Shown: positions 1 through 8,040, counted from the first letter of the stretch. The stretch is DNA of 31,778 bases from Bacillota bacterium (GCA_023410875.1 JAEYPH010000087.1:1-31778), one strand, 5' to 3'. Notes: generated by a model not told the origin, from the letters alone. A program made the numbers and translations.

Positions 1-127
1 ATAACACAGACAATCTGTATTGCATTTTTGCTTCATTATTTATCGTTTCTCATATTGAGTTCCGGTCGTTTTTCAAGGTAAACTCTACTGCCTTCCTACT
101 GTGGTACTTACTTTGGGAATTTACGTG
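1..127. repeat. Left copy of 127-bp terminal inverted repeat
   Basis: Bases 1-127 are the exact reverse complement of 31652-31778; the next base inward differs (G here, T in the other copy). The repeat is clearly more AT-rich than the rest of the window and contains the small dyad CTCA-tat-TGAG. One forward frame stays open from base 3 through the whole repeat and beyond it. The length of exactly 127 matches a widely used assembler k-mer. The simplest reading is that the contig ends where the assembly graph enters a sequence present at both flanks in opposite orientation, so the real repeat probably extends outside the window. Confidence 0.95.
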
Positions 128-220
128 GAAATCGCACTATAGTCGAACAGAAAGCCGGCTTTTCGGCAGAAAGCTTCCCCACTCCAAATCAATCACGGTC
201 TGGCCCCGCTGTCAGTCTGC

Positions 221-245
221 AAAAAGCCCGCCGGTCAAGGCGGGC
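221..245 (-). terminator. Intrinsic terminator of corA
   Basis: On the minus strand, GCCCGCC and GGCGGGC form a 7-bp GC stem around the loop TTGACC, followed directly by five T residues (221-225). It lies 23 bases past the corA stop codon, the expected position for a rho-independent terminator. Confidence 0.85.
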
Positions 246-267
246 CTTCAATCTCGATCGTCCATGG

Positions 268-1197
268 TCAAACTCTGCGCCTCATCAAAAAGTACATGGC
301 TGCGGCGGTGAGCGCCACGGAAGCCACGATGATGACCGGGAATGCCGCAGGGCTGTTTTGCAGCGCGTTGGGTACGTTCATGCCGAAGAAGCTGGCCACC
401 ATCGTCGGGATGGAAATGGCAATTGTGATCATCGTCAATGACTTCATGACGATGTTGAGGTTGTTGGAGATGATGGAGGCGAAGGCGTCCATCATGCCGC
501 TTAAAATGCTGCTGTAGATGCTGGTCATCTCGATGGCCTGTCGGTTCTCAATGATGACGTCTTCCAGCAGCTCCTGGTCCTCGGGGTACTTCTTGATCTG
601 CTCAAGCTTGAGCATCTTCTCCAGCACCATTTCGTTGGATTTCAGCGATGTGGAGAAATAGACCAGGCTCTTTTCCAGCTTGAGAAGCTGGTTGAGCTCC
701 TTGTTCTTCATGGACTGCTGCAGCTCGTTCTCGATCTTATTGGTGATCTTTTCGATGTGGCGCAGATAGTACAGGAAGAACGTCGCGTTCTTGTAAAGGA
801 TCTGCAGCACAAAGCGGCTTTTGTATTGCGTATAGAAGTTGCGGATGCGCTTGTTGATGAAGTCGTTGATGACTGAATTTTCCTTCAGGCATACGGTCAG
901 AATGCAGTCCTTGGTCAGCACGATGCCCAGCGGAAGCGTGGAATAGACGTTTTTCTTGCCCTCGGCGATGACCATCGGGATGTCCACGAGGATCAAAGTG
1001 GTGCCATTCTCCGTCTCAATGCGCGAGCGTTCCTCTTCGTCCAGCGCAGGCCGCACGAACTCAGGCTCGATGCGCAGCATGTCGCATAGGGCGGCCACCT
1101 CTTCATCGGTGGGGTTCACGGCGTTTACCCAGGCGCCTTCCTCGAAACGGTCCAGCTCCACGAGTTCTTCGCCGACGGTCTTATAGAACATGATCAT
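268..1197 (-). CDS. corA: CorA-family magnesium/divalent cation transporter
   Basis: A pentameric inner-membrane channel for Mg2+ (or Co2+/Ni2+) uptake. The protein has about 309 residues: a cytoplasmic alpha/beta N-domain, a long helical stalk (roughly residues 120-245), and two C-terminal membrane helices. The first helix ends in the diagnostic Gly-Met-Asn motif, seen here as FFGMNVP. The second helix ends in a short basic tail (MRRRV). The frame can be extended to a TTG at 1218, but the ATG at 1197 is preceded by GAGGGTG eight bases upstream, so I chose it; a second ATG two codons later is possible. The gene stands alone between its own promoter (about 1361-1389) and a terminator. The roughly 157-nt leader contains a strong hairpin and could carry regulation. 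Metal specificity cannot be read from the sequence. Confidence 0.93.
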   Translation of the reverse strand: MIMFYKTVGEELVELDRFEEGAWVNAVNPTDEEVAALCDMLRIEPEFVRPALDEEERSRIETENGTTLILVDIPMVIAEGKKNVYSTLPLGIVLTKDCILTVCLKENSVINDFINKRIRNFYTQYKSRFVLQILYKNATFFLYYLRHIEKITNKIENELQQSMKNKELNQLLKLEKSLVYFSTSLKSNEMVLEKMLKLEQIKKYPEDQELLEDVIIENRQAIEMTSIYSSILSGMMDAFASIISNNLNIVMKSLTMITIAISIPTMVASFFGMNVPNALQNSPAAFPVIIVASVALTAAAMYFLMRRRV

Positions 1198-1229
1198 GTT
1201 TTCACCCTCTTTCTTCAATGAGGGTTAAC

Positions 1230-1266
1230 CTGTCATGCCCTGGCGGCGACGCGAACGGCATGACAG
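1230..1266 (-). promoter_or_regulatory. Leader hairpin upstream of corA
   Basis: CTGTCATGCC (1230-1239) and GGCATGACAG (1257-1266) form a perfect 10-bp stem with a 17-nt loop in the predicted corA 5' leader, about 20 nt before the Shine-Dalgarno. No T-run follows, so it is not a simple terminator. A weaker hairpin (AGTAG/CTACT) lies further upstream in the leader. The sequence does not resemble the M-box or yybP-ykoY riboswitch consensus as I know them. Confidence 0.55.
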
Positions 1267-1360
1267 ACAAACCCGGTTATTAAAATCGGTTGCAGTAGCT
1301 TGTGACTACTTCCAGGGTCGCAATCCACGCCGTTCACCTCCATGTTGCAGATTCAAGTTG

Positions 1361-1389
1361 ATTATACCCTCTGCATTTTATGAAAGCAA
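1361..1389 (-). promoter_or_regulatory. Sigma-A-type promoter for corA
   Basis: On the minus strand: a perfect -10 TATAAT (1361-1366), a 17-bp spacer and a weak -35 TTGCTT (1384-1389). It is correctly oriented and predicts a leader of about 157 nt. The -35 match is only 3 of 6. Confidence 0.55.
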
Positions 1390-1550
1390 TACAGATCGGT
1401 CACAATTTATTGATATTTGTTCAAAAAGGGCGAACAGGACGGATTGTGGCGTCCTATCTTTGAATTTCAGGCCTTTTCGGGTTCAAACGCGACCGATTGC
1501 GTCTTAACGAGGTTATAGGACGCTAAGACACCTGTACAAAAGAATGAATT

Positions 1551-1768
1551 GATAACTATGAAGCCGACCGCCGGTTTATCCGGTGGGAGGAAACAAGAAA
1601 CAAGCGGAGCGCCGTTAAGACACCCCGCCGCAGCGGTCCAACGCATTTGACAAATCAAGCATAAACCGCATAATCAAAGGTCCGCTGGCGACGATTATCG
1701 CCAGCGGGCAAACGTGAATTTGCGCAAGACGTGTGGATCGCCAAGGCGCAACAGCGCCGAGGGCGAAA
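1551..1768 (+). ncRNA. Repeated structured intergenic element, copy A (putative ncRNA)
   Basis: First of four related elements. In order: hairpin P1, CCGCCGG/CCGGTGG with loop TTTAT (1568-1586), followed by AGGAAAC and an A-rich linker; P2, CCGC-CGCA-GCGG (1625-1636); P3, a 10-bp stem CCGCTGGCGA/TCGCCAGCGG with loop CGATTA (1682-1707); linker AAACGTGAATTTG; and P4, TCGCC..GGCGA enclosing GGCGC-AACA-GCGCC (1738-1766), then AA. The copy is about 218 nt, lies just past the kimA stop codon and reads antisense to kimA and corA. The strand is inferred from the A-rich unpaired linkers. Its function is unknown. The rest of the corA-kimA gap, about 1390-1550, shows only a weak GTCTTA/TAAGAC dyad. Confidence 0.6.
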
Positions 1769-1777
1769 CGCGAAGCG

Positions 1778-3661
1778 TCAATCTATATAGTGCTCTTGTC
1801 CGATGGCCGCAGCGTCGTCCTTAAGCTGGAAAGGCATAACGGCCACAACGATGTGCTTGTGCTTGAGCAGCTGGCGTTCGATGTAGGCCGTGGTGCGGTT
1901 GTGCAGAAGCTTGTTCCACCAGCGCCGAACGATGAACTGCGGCAGGATCACGGTGACCATGTCGTTCTTGCGATAATCGTATTCCGTGGAGCTGATAAAC
2001 TCCAGCAATGGCTCCACAACCTTGCGATAGGGCGAGTAGCGCACAATGATGGGGATGTCGCTTCCCAACTCCTCCCAGCGCTTGCGCAGCCTGTTCTCCT
2101 GCTCCTCGTCGATGGCCACGGTGAAGGCCGTCACATTGTCCGAGATCGTGCGGGCATATCGCAGCGCGCGGATGCTGGATCGGTTGATGCTGCTGAAGGG
2201 CACGATGACACGGTTGCGATAGTGATCCTGCGCGATGTGGATGGAAGACAGCGACTCATCCTCCACGCGAAGCTGCTTGGCCACAGCCTTATAGTGCCGC
2301 TTGACCCGCAGCATGAAGAACACCATGATCGGAATCAGGAAAACGACGATCCAAGCGCCTTCGTTGAACTTGAACACCGCGATGACCACGACCACCAGCG
2401 ACGTAACCAGCGCGCCAAAGCCGTTGATGAGCGCCTTAAGGCCCCAATGCTCGCCCTTATGGGTGATCCAGCGCCGGAACATGCCGCCCTGCGACAGCGT
2501 GAAGGAGATGAACACGCCGATGGCATACAGGCCGATGAGGCCGTTGACCTGAGCCCGGAAGGCGACTATCAACACAATGGCGGCCAGCGACAGCAGCACG
2601 ATGCCGTTGGAATAGCTCAGGCGGTCGCCGCGCATGTTCAACTGGCGGGGCGCGTAATTCTCCTTGGCCATGATGGACACCAGCAGCGGGAAGCCCGAAT
2701 AGGCCGTGTTGGCGGCCATCACGAGGATGACGAATGTGGACACCATAATGTAATAATACATAAAGCTGCGGCCGAAAATCTGCTGGGCCAGCTCTATGAG
2801 CACTGCCTGACCCTTGTCCACATCCACCTGATAGCCGCCGGCCAGCACAGCGATGCCGCCAAAGAGCACCAACACGATGATCGCCAGCCAGCCCAGCACT
2901 GCCTTTGCATAATGGCGGGAGGGCTCGCGGAAGGTGGGCACGGCATTGCTGATGGCCTCCACGCCGGTGAGCGCCGCACAGCCATTGGAGAAGGCGCGCA
3001 GCAGCAGGATCAGCATCATAGGCTGCGTCAGGTTGGCCGCCGTGGGCTGCACAACCGGCATCTTGTTTGCCGTGCCGGTTAGCATGTGATAGGCGCCCAC
3101 GGCGATCATTACCAGCAGGCCCAGCATAAACGCGTAGGTGGGCACGCCGAAAATACGCGCCGACTCGCGCACGCCGCGTAGATTGCCCACCATCAGCAGC
3201 AGCACGATGGCCGCGCAGATGGGCACGCTCAGCGGCTTCAGATCCGGGAAGGCCGAGGCCAGCTGCTCCATGGCGGATGACACGCTAACCGCCACCGTGA
3301 GCACATACCCCACCGACAGCGCCGCGCCCGCCGTGACGCCGGCCAGCACGCCCAGGTTCTCCTTGGCGACGATATAGGCCCCGCCGCCGTTGGGATAGTT
3401 ATCGATGGTCTGCCGATAGCTGAGAACCAGCACGCCCAGCAGCGCGATGATGGCCAAAGAAAGATAGCCCATCTGCGCGTAGGCCAGAATGCCCACCACG
3501 GGCAGCAGCACCTCCAGCATCTGCTGGTTGGCGTAGGCGACCGACGAGATGGCATCGCTGGACAGAATGGGCAGGCCCCACAGCACGCCGAATTTTTCAC
3601 CTTCCAGCGCCTCATTCTTGAGCGGCCTGCCGATCAGCAGGCTTTTGAGCTTGTTTCCCAT
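1778..3661 (-). CDS. kimA: KimA-like potassium/amino-acid APC permease
   Basis: A 627-residue APC-superfamily permease. About 12 membrane helices are followed by a roughly 150-residue soluble C-terminal region, the architecture of the Bacillus KimA (YdaO) K+ importer. Motifs seen are LSSDAISSVAYA near residue 35, DNYPNGGGAY near 95, and TGVEAISNAVPTF in the sixth-helix region, consistent with the substrate-site Asp, Thr and Glu residues described for KimA. The soluble tail resembles a universal-stress-like domain. The frame runs open to 3913, but I chose the ATG at 3661: homology begins at MGNKLKSLL, and the upstream 84 codons cover the promoter and are unlike the family. The Shine-Dalgarno is weak (AAGAGA). 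KimA is controlled by c-di-AMP in Bacillus, but no ydaO-type riboswitch is visible in this leader. A generic amino-acid substrate remains possible. Confidence 0.85.
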   Translation of the reverse strand: MGNKLKSLLIGRPLKNEALEGEKFGVLWGLPILSSDAISSVAYANQQMLEVLLPVVGILAYAQMGYLSLAIIALLGVLVLSYRQTIDNYPNGGGAYIVAKENLGVLAGVTAGAALSVGYVLTVAVSVSSAMEQLASAFPDLKPLSVPICAAIVLLLMVGNLRGVRESARIFGVPTYAFMLGLLVMIAVGAYHMLTGTANKMPVVQPTAANLTQPMMLILLLRAFSNGCAALTGVEAISNAVPTFREPSRHYAKAVLGWLAIIVLVLFGGIAVLAGGYQVDVDKGQAVLIELAQQIFGRSFMYYYIMVSTFVILVMAANTAYSGFPLLVSIMAKENYAPRQLNMRGDRLSYSNGIVLLSLAAIVLIVAFRAQVNGLIGLYAIGVFISFTLSQGGMFRRWITHKGEHWGLKALINGFGALVTSLVVVVIAVFKFNEGAWIVVFLIPIMVFFMLRVKRHYKAVAKQLRVEDESLSSIHIAQDHYRNRVIVPFSSINRSSIRALRYARTISDNVTAFTVAIDEEQENRLRKRWEELGSDIPIIVRYSPYRKVVEPLLEFISSTEYDYRKNDMVTVILPQFIVRRWWNKLLHNRTTAYIERQLLKHKHIVVAVMPFQLKDDAAAIGQEHYID

Positions 3662-3730
3662 AGGTTCTCTTTCTTGCGCGAACCCGATTCTTTTTGCGCG
3701 CTTCGCTTTATTCTTCTTTACAAAGTAGTC

Positions 3731-3758
3731 ATTATATCGTATGGGCCGTTTTATGCAA
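3731..3758 (-). promoter_or_regulatory. Sigma-A-type promoter for kimA
   Basis: On the minus strand: -10 TATAAT (3731-3736), 16-bp spacer, -35 TTGCAT (3753-3758). It predicts a leader of about 65 nt, too short for a c-di-AMP riboswitch. The 140 bases further upstream, to the terminator at 3903, show nothing else I can name. Confidence 0.55.
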
Positions 3759-3902
3759 TGCCCGCAACGGCACAAAAAAAGGCAAAAATCCACGGAAACA
3801 TTCCGCTTGCATATTTTTCGAATGCTACATCTCCCTGGCATGGACATTTGGCGATTTTCGCCGTTTTTCAACGCTTGTTGAAGTCCGAGTAGTATGGACG
3901 GC

Positions 3903-3946
3903 AAAAAAGACAAGCAGCCAGAACACCAGGTCCTGGCTGCATTGTC
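3903..3946 (-). terminator. Intrinsic terminator of the sporulation cluster
   Basis: On the minus strand, GACAA-t-GCAGCCAG pairs with CTGGCTGC-TTGTC (13 bp with one bulged base), followed by six T residues (3903-3908). It lies 60 bases after the SASP stop codon and closes the spoIIR-sleB-ypeB-SASP cluster. Confidence 0.88.
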
Positions 3947-4005
3947 TCACGCTAAAAGGTCCCTATTCGGTTTTCATTGAACTGCCCGTCTTCGCAGCGC
4001 TTCGG

Positions 4006-4179
4006 TTAGCGGTTCTGTATGGAGTTTTCAGCGATTTCAATCGCCGTCTGCACCATACGGCCGCAGTCGCGGGAACTCACAGAGCCCCAGCCCTGCTGAT
4101 GGACCTGACTATACACGCCCATCCGCCTTGCCACTTCCTCTTTCAATGCTTCAGACATGACCTTGTTCCTTGTAGACAC
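4006..4179 (-). CDS. Alpha/beta-type small acid-soluble spore protein (SASP)
   Basis: A 57-residue protein starting at GTG, with a strong GGAGG seven bases upstream. It matches the alpha/beta SASP pattern: LKEEVARRMGV near the N-terminus (the family's germination-protease site is at the corresponding Y/E-E-I/V-A position), then the DNA-binding core GWGSVSSRDCGRMV followed by the TAIEIAENSI helix. Such proteins coat forespore DNA, protect it from UV and heat, and are degraded at germination. It follows ypeB by 82 bases on the same strand and precedes a strong terminator, so it probably belongs to the same forespore transcript, although a separate sigma-G promoter in the gap cannot be excluded. 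It is shorter than typical Bacillus members (about 70 residues) but similar to short clostridial ones. The GG pair usually seen after the glycine-rich turn is replaced here, so it may be a divergent member. Confidence 0.85.
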   Translation of the reverse strand: MSTRNKVMSEALKEEVARRMGVYSQVHQQGWGSVSSRDCGRMVQTAIEIAENSIQNR

Positions 4180-4261
4180 GGTAGAACCTCCTTCGCCAAG
4201 CGTTTCCGCTCGGGAATAGCTTTACCGCTGCCATCGCTTTCACACCTGTCAAAGCTTGGCG

Positions 4262-5614
4262 CTACACGACCAGATTGCCATTGTCCGTCGGAACAATTTT
4301 AAAAATCTGCGCTTCCACGCCGGTGATCGCGTCGATGTAAACGATGAACGAATCCGCCCCGCTGGCACCCTTGTATTCCCAACACAGCCGCTCGCCACCC
4401 CCGCTCGTGGGGATCAGCGCCAGTTGCGTACCGGTGACCTCCAACTGGCTGGAGAGCAGCTTGCGCGCCTCATCCTGCTGCATCTGCGGCGTCAGCACGG
4501 GCCGGTTGGTGTGGTTCATCCAGTAGCCCAGCGCGTCAAAAGCACATACATGGCCATCGCCCATGGACACCTTTACCTTGACCAGGTCGGGATAGAGCAC
4601 CGCACCATCCTGCGTGGGAGCGTAGTTGATCACGAGCTGCCCATCGTAGGCCTGCAGGAAGGTCGGCGTCATCGTTGGCAGGCCTACGGACTGCAGCCAC
4701 TGCTGCGAGCGTTGTACGCATTCCTCCAGGCTTAGTGACTCCTGCGCCGGCGGGGCGTCCTCCAGCATTTGCACGACCTTGCCGCCCTGCAGGCTCACCA
4801 GCAGGTTGACCTGCGCACCGGCTGCATTCTTGGCGCTGAGCTCATAGGCCTGCAAATTGACGTTGCTGATGCCGTTCACGGTGATGCCGTCGGTACTGGT
4901 CAGCCCCAGAAAGGTGGCCGCCGCCGCTCGGGCCGTGGCCTCATCCACCTTGCCGCCGGAAAGGCCTTTGGGCGCGGGCTGGTTCAGGCTCTCGGAGAAG
5001 GGGCCGTCATAGATCAGCGTAGGCAGTTGCTCGCCGTTCTTCTCCCGCTCGGAGAACCGCGTGGACATGCCGTTCTGGCCCATCATGTCGTAAAAACCAT
5101 TTTGTCCAAGATCGCTGAAGTCCACGCGGCCCTCGGTCTGCATGTCCCGCAGTTCCGTGGAGACCTGCGTGCAGGAATCATAGAGCTCTCGCAGCGCTTT
5201 GAAATCGTCCTCGGTCAGCGGGTGCCCTTCAGCGGCCTTGAGCGCCAGGCTGCGGCAGTAGTCGCCGGTCAGTGTGATGAGACCCATGGTGTTGGACAGC
5301 GCCGGGTGGTTGACCGGCAGCTGCGAAAGCTTATCGTTGGCGCTCTCGGATTGCCTGGAGATGTCCGTGAGCAGCTGCGTGCTGTTGCCCTGAGAGTTGC
5401 TGACCATCAGCTTGGACAGCTTGACCTCGATGTTGTCCACGCTGTCCACCAGCTCGTAAAAGGAGCGGGTGTACATGTTCTGCAACTGCGCCTTGTAGGC
5501 GGCGTGCTGCCGGTTTTCATAGATGCCCCATGCCAGCGCGGCGGTGATGGCCAGCGCGGCGACGACCGGAAGCGCCAGCTGCTTGCTCAACAGACGGAAG
5601 CGTTCAGACCCCAA
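4262..5614 (-). CDS. ypeB: Germination protein YpeB
   Basis: A 450-residue spore protein that stabilises the cortex-lytic enzyme SleB in dormant spores. A single N-terminal membrane anchor (about residues 13-30) is followed by a helical region, then three PepSY-like repeats in the C-terminal half. The family signature PTLIYDGPFSE is present near residue 200. The start is TTG at 5614: GGGAGG lies seven bases upstream, inside the 3' end of sleB, and the two genes overlap by 11 bases, so translation is probably coupled. This tight sleB-ypeB pairing is the conserved arrangement in spore formers, and the two proteins depend on each other for stability in Bacillus. Length is typical of the family. 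Confidence 0.93.
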   Translation of the reverse strand: MGSERFRLLSKQLALPVVAALAITAALAWGIYENRQHAAYKAQLQNMYTRSFYELVDSVDNIEVKLSKLMVSNSQGNSTQLLTDISRQSESANDKLSQLPVNHPALSNTMGLITLTGDYCRSLALKAAEGHPLTEDDFKALRELYDSCTQVSTELRDMQTEGRVDFSDLGQNGFYDMMGQNGMSTRFSEREKNGEQLPTLIYDGPFSESLNQPAPKGLSGGKVDEATARAAAATFLGLTSTDGITVNGISNVNLQAYELSAKNAAGAQVNLLVSLQGGKVVQMLEDAPPAQESLSLEECVQRSQQWLQSVGLPTMTPTFLQAYDGQLVINYAPTQDGAVLYPDLVKVKVSMGDGHVCAFDALGYWMNHTNRPVLTPQMQQDEARKLLSSQLEVTGTQLALIPTSGGGERLCWEYKGASGADSFIVYIDAITGVEAQIFKIVPTDNGNLVV

Positions 5615-6278
5615 AGTTATGCCTCCCTATCACGGTAATGATCGTGCGCGACCAGATCCATTTGCTGGTGGCGGTGGCCGGGTTCCAATAGTAGACAGCG
5701 CCGCCGCTGGGGTCCCAGCCGTTCAGGGCGTCGCGGGCGGCGCGGATGGCCGTGTCGTCGGGCGACAGGTTGATCTGACCGTCGGCAACGGCTGTAAAAG
5801 CGCCGGGCTGATAGATGACGCCGGCAATCGTGTGGGGGAATCTCGAATCGTTGATGCGGTTCAGAATCACCGCTGCGATGGCCACCTGCCCGGCGTAGGG
5901 CTCTCCGCGCGCTTCGCCATACACGGCGCGGGCCAGCAGATATACATCGCCCGACGCCGTGCCGCCCCGGGAGGCCGAACCGGTGCCTCCCTTGCCGATG
6001 GTGATGCCGATGGCCCGGGCGGTGGCGTCGCCCACGACACCGTCCGGCGTCAGGCCGTTGCGCCGCTGGAAGAACTTGACCGCTTCCACGGTGCCCGAAC
6101 CATAGATGCCGTCGATGGGCCCGTCATAATAGCCCCATTGCTTGAGCTTGCTCTGTACCTTTTCCACGTCTGAACCCGAGTCGCCCTGTTTCAACGCGAT
6201 GGGTGCTGCCATACCCAGCGAGGCGCACAGCGCCACCAGCATTGCCACCGACACGATTGCCCGAAACTGCCTTGTCAT
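5604..6278 (-). CDS. sleB: Spore cortex-lytic enzyme SleB
   Basis: A 224-residue secreted lytic transglycosylase that degrades spore cortex peptidoglycan during germination. Domains: signal peptide (about 1-25), a PG_binding_1 domain (about 31-90, QGDSGSDVEKVQ through DGVVGDATARAI), a Gly/Ser linker, and a Hydrolase_2 catalytic domain (about 112-224). The expected catalytic glutamate is E122 in AVYGEARGE. I chose the ATG at 6278, which overlaps the spoIIR stop as ATGA; the longer open frame starts inside spoIIR without homology. GGGGA precedes the start by a short spacing. It sits between spoIIR and ypeB with overlaps on both sides, which implies one forespore transcript. Confidence 0.94.
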   Translation of the reverse strand: MTRQFRAIVSVAMLVALCASLGMAAPIALKQGDSGSDVEKVQSKLKQWGYYDGPIDGIYGSGTVEAVKFFQRRNGLTPDGVVGDATARAIGITIGKGGTGSASRGGTASGDVYLLARAVYGEARGEPYAGQVAIAAVILNRINDSRFPHTIAGVIYQPGAFTAVADGQINLSPDDTAIRAARDALNGWDPSGGAVYYWNPATATSKWIWSRTIITVIGRHNFGV

Positions 6279-6913
6279 TTGCCATCCCCACTCAACCAGA
6301 ATTCCTTGACCCAATCCGCAAAGGATGAATCCCATTGCTTGCCAGCGCCCACCTGGTCCGCCAGCCACGAACGCACCGGCGCTTCGGGCAGCTCATCGCC
6401 CTGTTCCAGATCGCGCACCATCTGCTTATATTTCTCGACGTCGAAGTTTTCGTCGGCGCCCACCAGGCACAGCGGCGGGAACATCACGCACCACCAGTTG
6501 TGCCCCTTGGCCTCGCCCAGGCGGATCTGCAGCGCCTCATACTTGCCCGCGGGGAACTTTACACCCTCATATTCCCGATCGGGAAAGTCGAACACGCCGG
6601 TGCGCACATCCACGCCGTAGCCGATACCGTTGGCCTTGAGCGTATGAGCAATGTCCTTCTCGATGTCCGGCGCCAGCTTGCCCAGGTCCTTCCAGGCGGT
6701 CTGAGCATCGCCCAGCGCGCTCAGTTTGCCGCCCCAGCGGTCCAGCACCAGGTCCCGCACCCACAGCTTCTGGCTTTGGTCTTCTTCACTATCGCTGTTG
6801 GCCAGTATGTGCAGGCGGATGACATCGGTACGAATGGGCTTCTGCGCCGCGCATGTCGCGATCACGAGCATCGCGCCCATCAATGCGATTCCTAGTATGA
6901 GCAATTTTCTCAA
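6275..6913 (-). CDS. spoIIR: Stage II sporulation protein R (SpoIIR)
   Basis: A 212-residue protein made in the forespore and exported towards the mother cell, where it triggers SpoIIGA to process pro-sigma-E. An N-terminal membrane segment (about residues 3-22) is followed by the family core: IRLHILANSDSEEDQ, then PAGKYEALQIRLGEAKGHNWWCVMFPPLC. I chose the TTG at 6913 because GGGAGG lies seven bases upstream and the protein then starts MRKLLILG, as in relatives. The alternative ATG at 6943 has no Shine-Dalgarno and would lie only about a dozen bases past the predicted transcription start. The ATGA overlap with sleB and a sigma-F/G-like promoter upstream indicate forespore expression. Confidence 0.92.
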   Translation of the reverse strand: MRKLLILGIALMGAMLVIATCAAQKPIRTDVIRLHILANSDSEEDQSQKLWVRDLVLDRWGGKLSALGDAQTAWKDLGKLAPDIEKDIAHTLKANGIGYGVDVRTGVFDFPDREYEGVKFPAGKYEALQIRLGEAKGHNWWCVMFPPLCLVGADENFDVEKYKQMVRDLEQGDELPEAPVRSWLADQVGAGKQWDSSFADWVKEFWLSGDGK

Positions 6914-6962
6914 ATCCTTGCCTCCCATAGTCAATTTTGACATGGGAAGTATTGGCAGCGGA

Positions 6963-6992
6963 TGTTATATCCATACATGCAAGGGGGTTTAC
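6963..6992 (-). promoter_or_regulatory. Sigma-F/sigma-G-like forespore promoter for spoIIR
   Basis: On the minus strand: GTAAA (6988-6992), a 15-bp spacer, and GGATATAACA (6963-6972). The sigma-F consensus is GYATA-N15/16-GGNNANAHTR, so the match is 4 of 5 in the -35 and 9 of 10 in the -10. spoIIR is a classic sigma-F gene in Bacillus, which fits. No sigma-A -10 box competes in this interval on this strand. Confidence 0.65.
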
Positions 6993-7004
6993 ATGGGCTG
7001 CAGG

Positions 7005-7033
7005 TTGAATTGGTCGAATGCTGGTGATATGAT
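7005..7033 (+). promoter_or_regulatory. Sigma-A-type promoter for the RarD-like gene
   Basis: TTGAAT (7005-7010), 17-bp spacer, TATGAT (7028-7033) on the plus strand. It is divergent from the spoIIR promoter and leaves a leader of about 40 nt. Confidence 0.65.
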
Positions 7034-7080
7034 CGTGGAAGCATTCCCTGAATCAGTCAAACATTGGATGGTGCAAGAAG

Positions 7081-7986
7081 ATGGATCGTAAAAAAACAGC
7101 AGGCGTATACTATGCCATAGCTGCCTATGGCCTATGGGGAATCCTGCCCATTTATTGGAAACTGGTCGACCGCGTGTTTTCCATGGAAATTCTGGCAAAC
7201 AGAATCCTATGGGCCTTTGTGTTTACCGTATTGATCGTTCTGGTTACCAGGCAATGGGAACCGATGGTTCGCATTCTGAAAGACAAAAAGACAATGGTAT
7301 CCATTTTCGTTGCGTCCATCCTGATTTCCGTCAACTGGGGTCTCTATATCTGGGCGGTGAACTCCGACCGGATTGTGGACGCCAGCCTGGGGTATTACAT
7401 CAACCCGCTTTTGGCCGTGGCGCTGGGTGTGTTCCTTTTCAAAGAAAAGCTGAACCGGTGGACGGCGACGGCGCTGGTCATCGCGCTGGCCGGCGTCATC
7501 ATCAAAACCGTGCAATATGGCAAAGTGCCCTGGGTATCCCTGGGCCTGGCCATCTCCTTCGCGTTGTATGGAGCCATGAAAAAAACCATCAAGGTCAGCT
7601 CCATCCTCGGGTTGACGCTGGAAACGGCGATGCTGGCCCCGCTGGCGGCAATCTATCTAGGGATCCGCCATGCCGGCGGGCAGGGCGCCTTCGGCACACA
7701 GCCCGCCTGGGTCGTGCTGCTGCTGTTGGGCGCCGGCGTCGTGACCGCGATACCGCTGCTGCTGTTCGCCAGCGGCGCGCGGCGGCTGCCGATGTCGCTG
7801 ATCGGCTTTACGCAATACGTCTCGCCAACCTTGAGCCTGCTGATCGGCGTGTTGATCTATCACGAGAGCTTTACGCCGGTGGATCTGATTGCGTTTTGCT
7901 TCATTTGGTCGGCGCTGGCCATCTATTCCATATCACAGCTGAACCTGGCGAGGAACCTGAGAAAGCTGGAGCAGACCAGCCTATAA
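7081..7986 (+). CDS. rarD: RarD-type EamA-family permease
   Basis: A 301-residue membrane protein with about ten hydrophobic helices arranged as two EamA/DMT repeats. It carries the RarD signature: GLWGILPIYWKL at the N-terminus and NWGLYIWAVNSDRIVDASLGYYINPLL near residues 85-115, with a second-repeat counterpart SLIGFTQYVSPTLSLLIGV. RarD proteins are predicted drug/metabolite transporters whose substrate is not established. The ATG at 7081 has only a weak purine-rich site (AAGAAG). It is the only plus-strand gene in this half of the window, with its own promoter and a strong terminator. Confidence 0.9.
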   Translation: MDRKKTAGVYYAIAAYGLWGILPIYWKLVDRVFSMEILANRILWAFVFTVLIVLVTRQWEPMVRILKDKKTMVSIFVASILISVNWGLYIWAVNSDRIVDASLGYYINPLLAVALGVFLFKEKLNRWTATALVIALAGVIIKTVQYGKVPWVSLGLAISFALYGAMKKTIKVSSILGLTLETAMLAPLAAIYLGIRHAGGQGAFGTQPAWVVLLLLGAGVVTAIPLLLFASGARRLPMSLIGFTQYVSPTLSLLIGVLIYHESFTPVDLIAFCFIWSALAIYSISQLNLARNLRKLEQTSL

Positions 7987-8002
7987 CGCTTCAAATCGAA
8001 CA

Positions 8003-8040
8003 AAAGTCCTCCCGGCGACGGTTGTCGCCGGGAGGACTTT
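8003..8040. terminator. Bidirectional terminator between rarD and hpf
   Basis: AAAGTCCTCCCGGCGAC (8003-8019) pairs perfectly with 8024-8040, a 17-bp stem with the loop GGTT. The stem ends in TTT on the plus strand and in TTTT on the minus strand. It lies between two convergent genes and can serve both. Confidence 0.85.

Noticed and set aside
1..127. Terminal repeats as the ends of a complete transposon
   Set aside because: The enclosed 31.5 kb is core chromosome (ATP synthase, clp, sporulation), with no transposase or target duplication; the exact 127-bp length points to assembly.
1733..3082. 449-codon plus-strand frame opposite the KimA-like permease
   Set aside because: Antisense shadow with many His, Gln and Asp residues and no recognisable domain; the minus-strand permease is clear.
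3662..3900. c-di-AMP (ydaO) riboswitch in front of the KimA-like gene
   Set aside because: The predicted leader is only about 65 nt and none of the conserved riboswitch segments could be seen.
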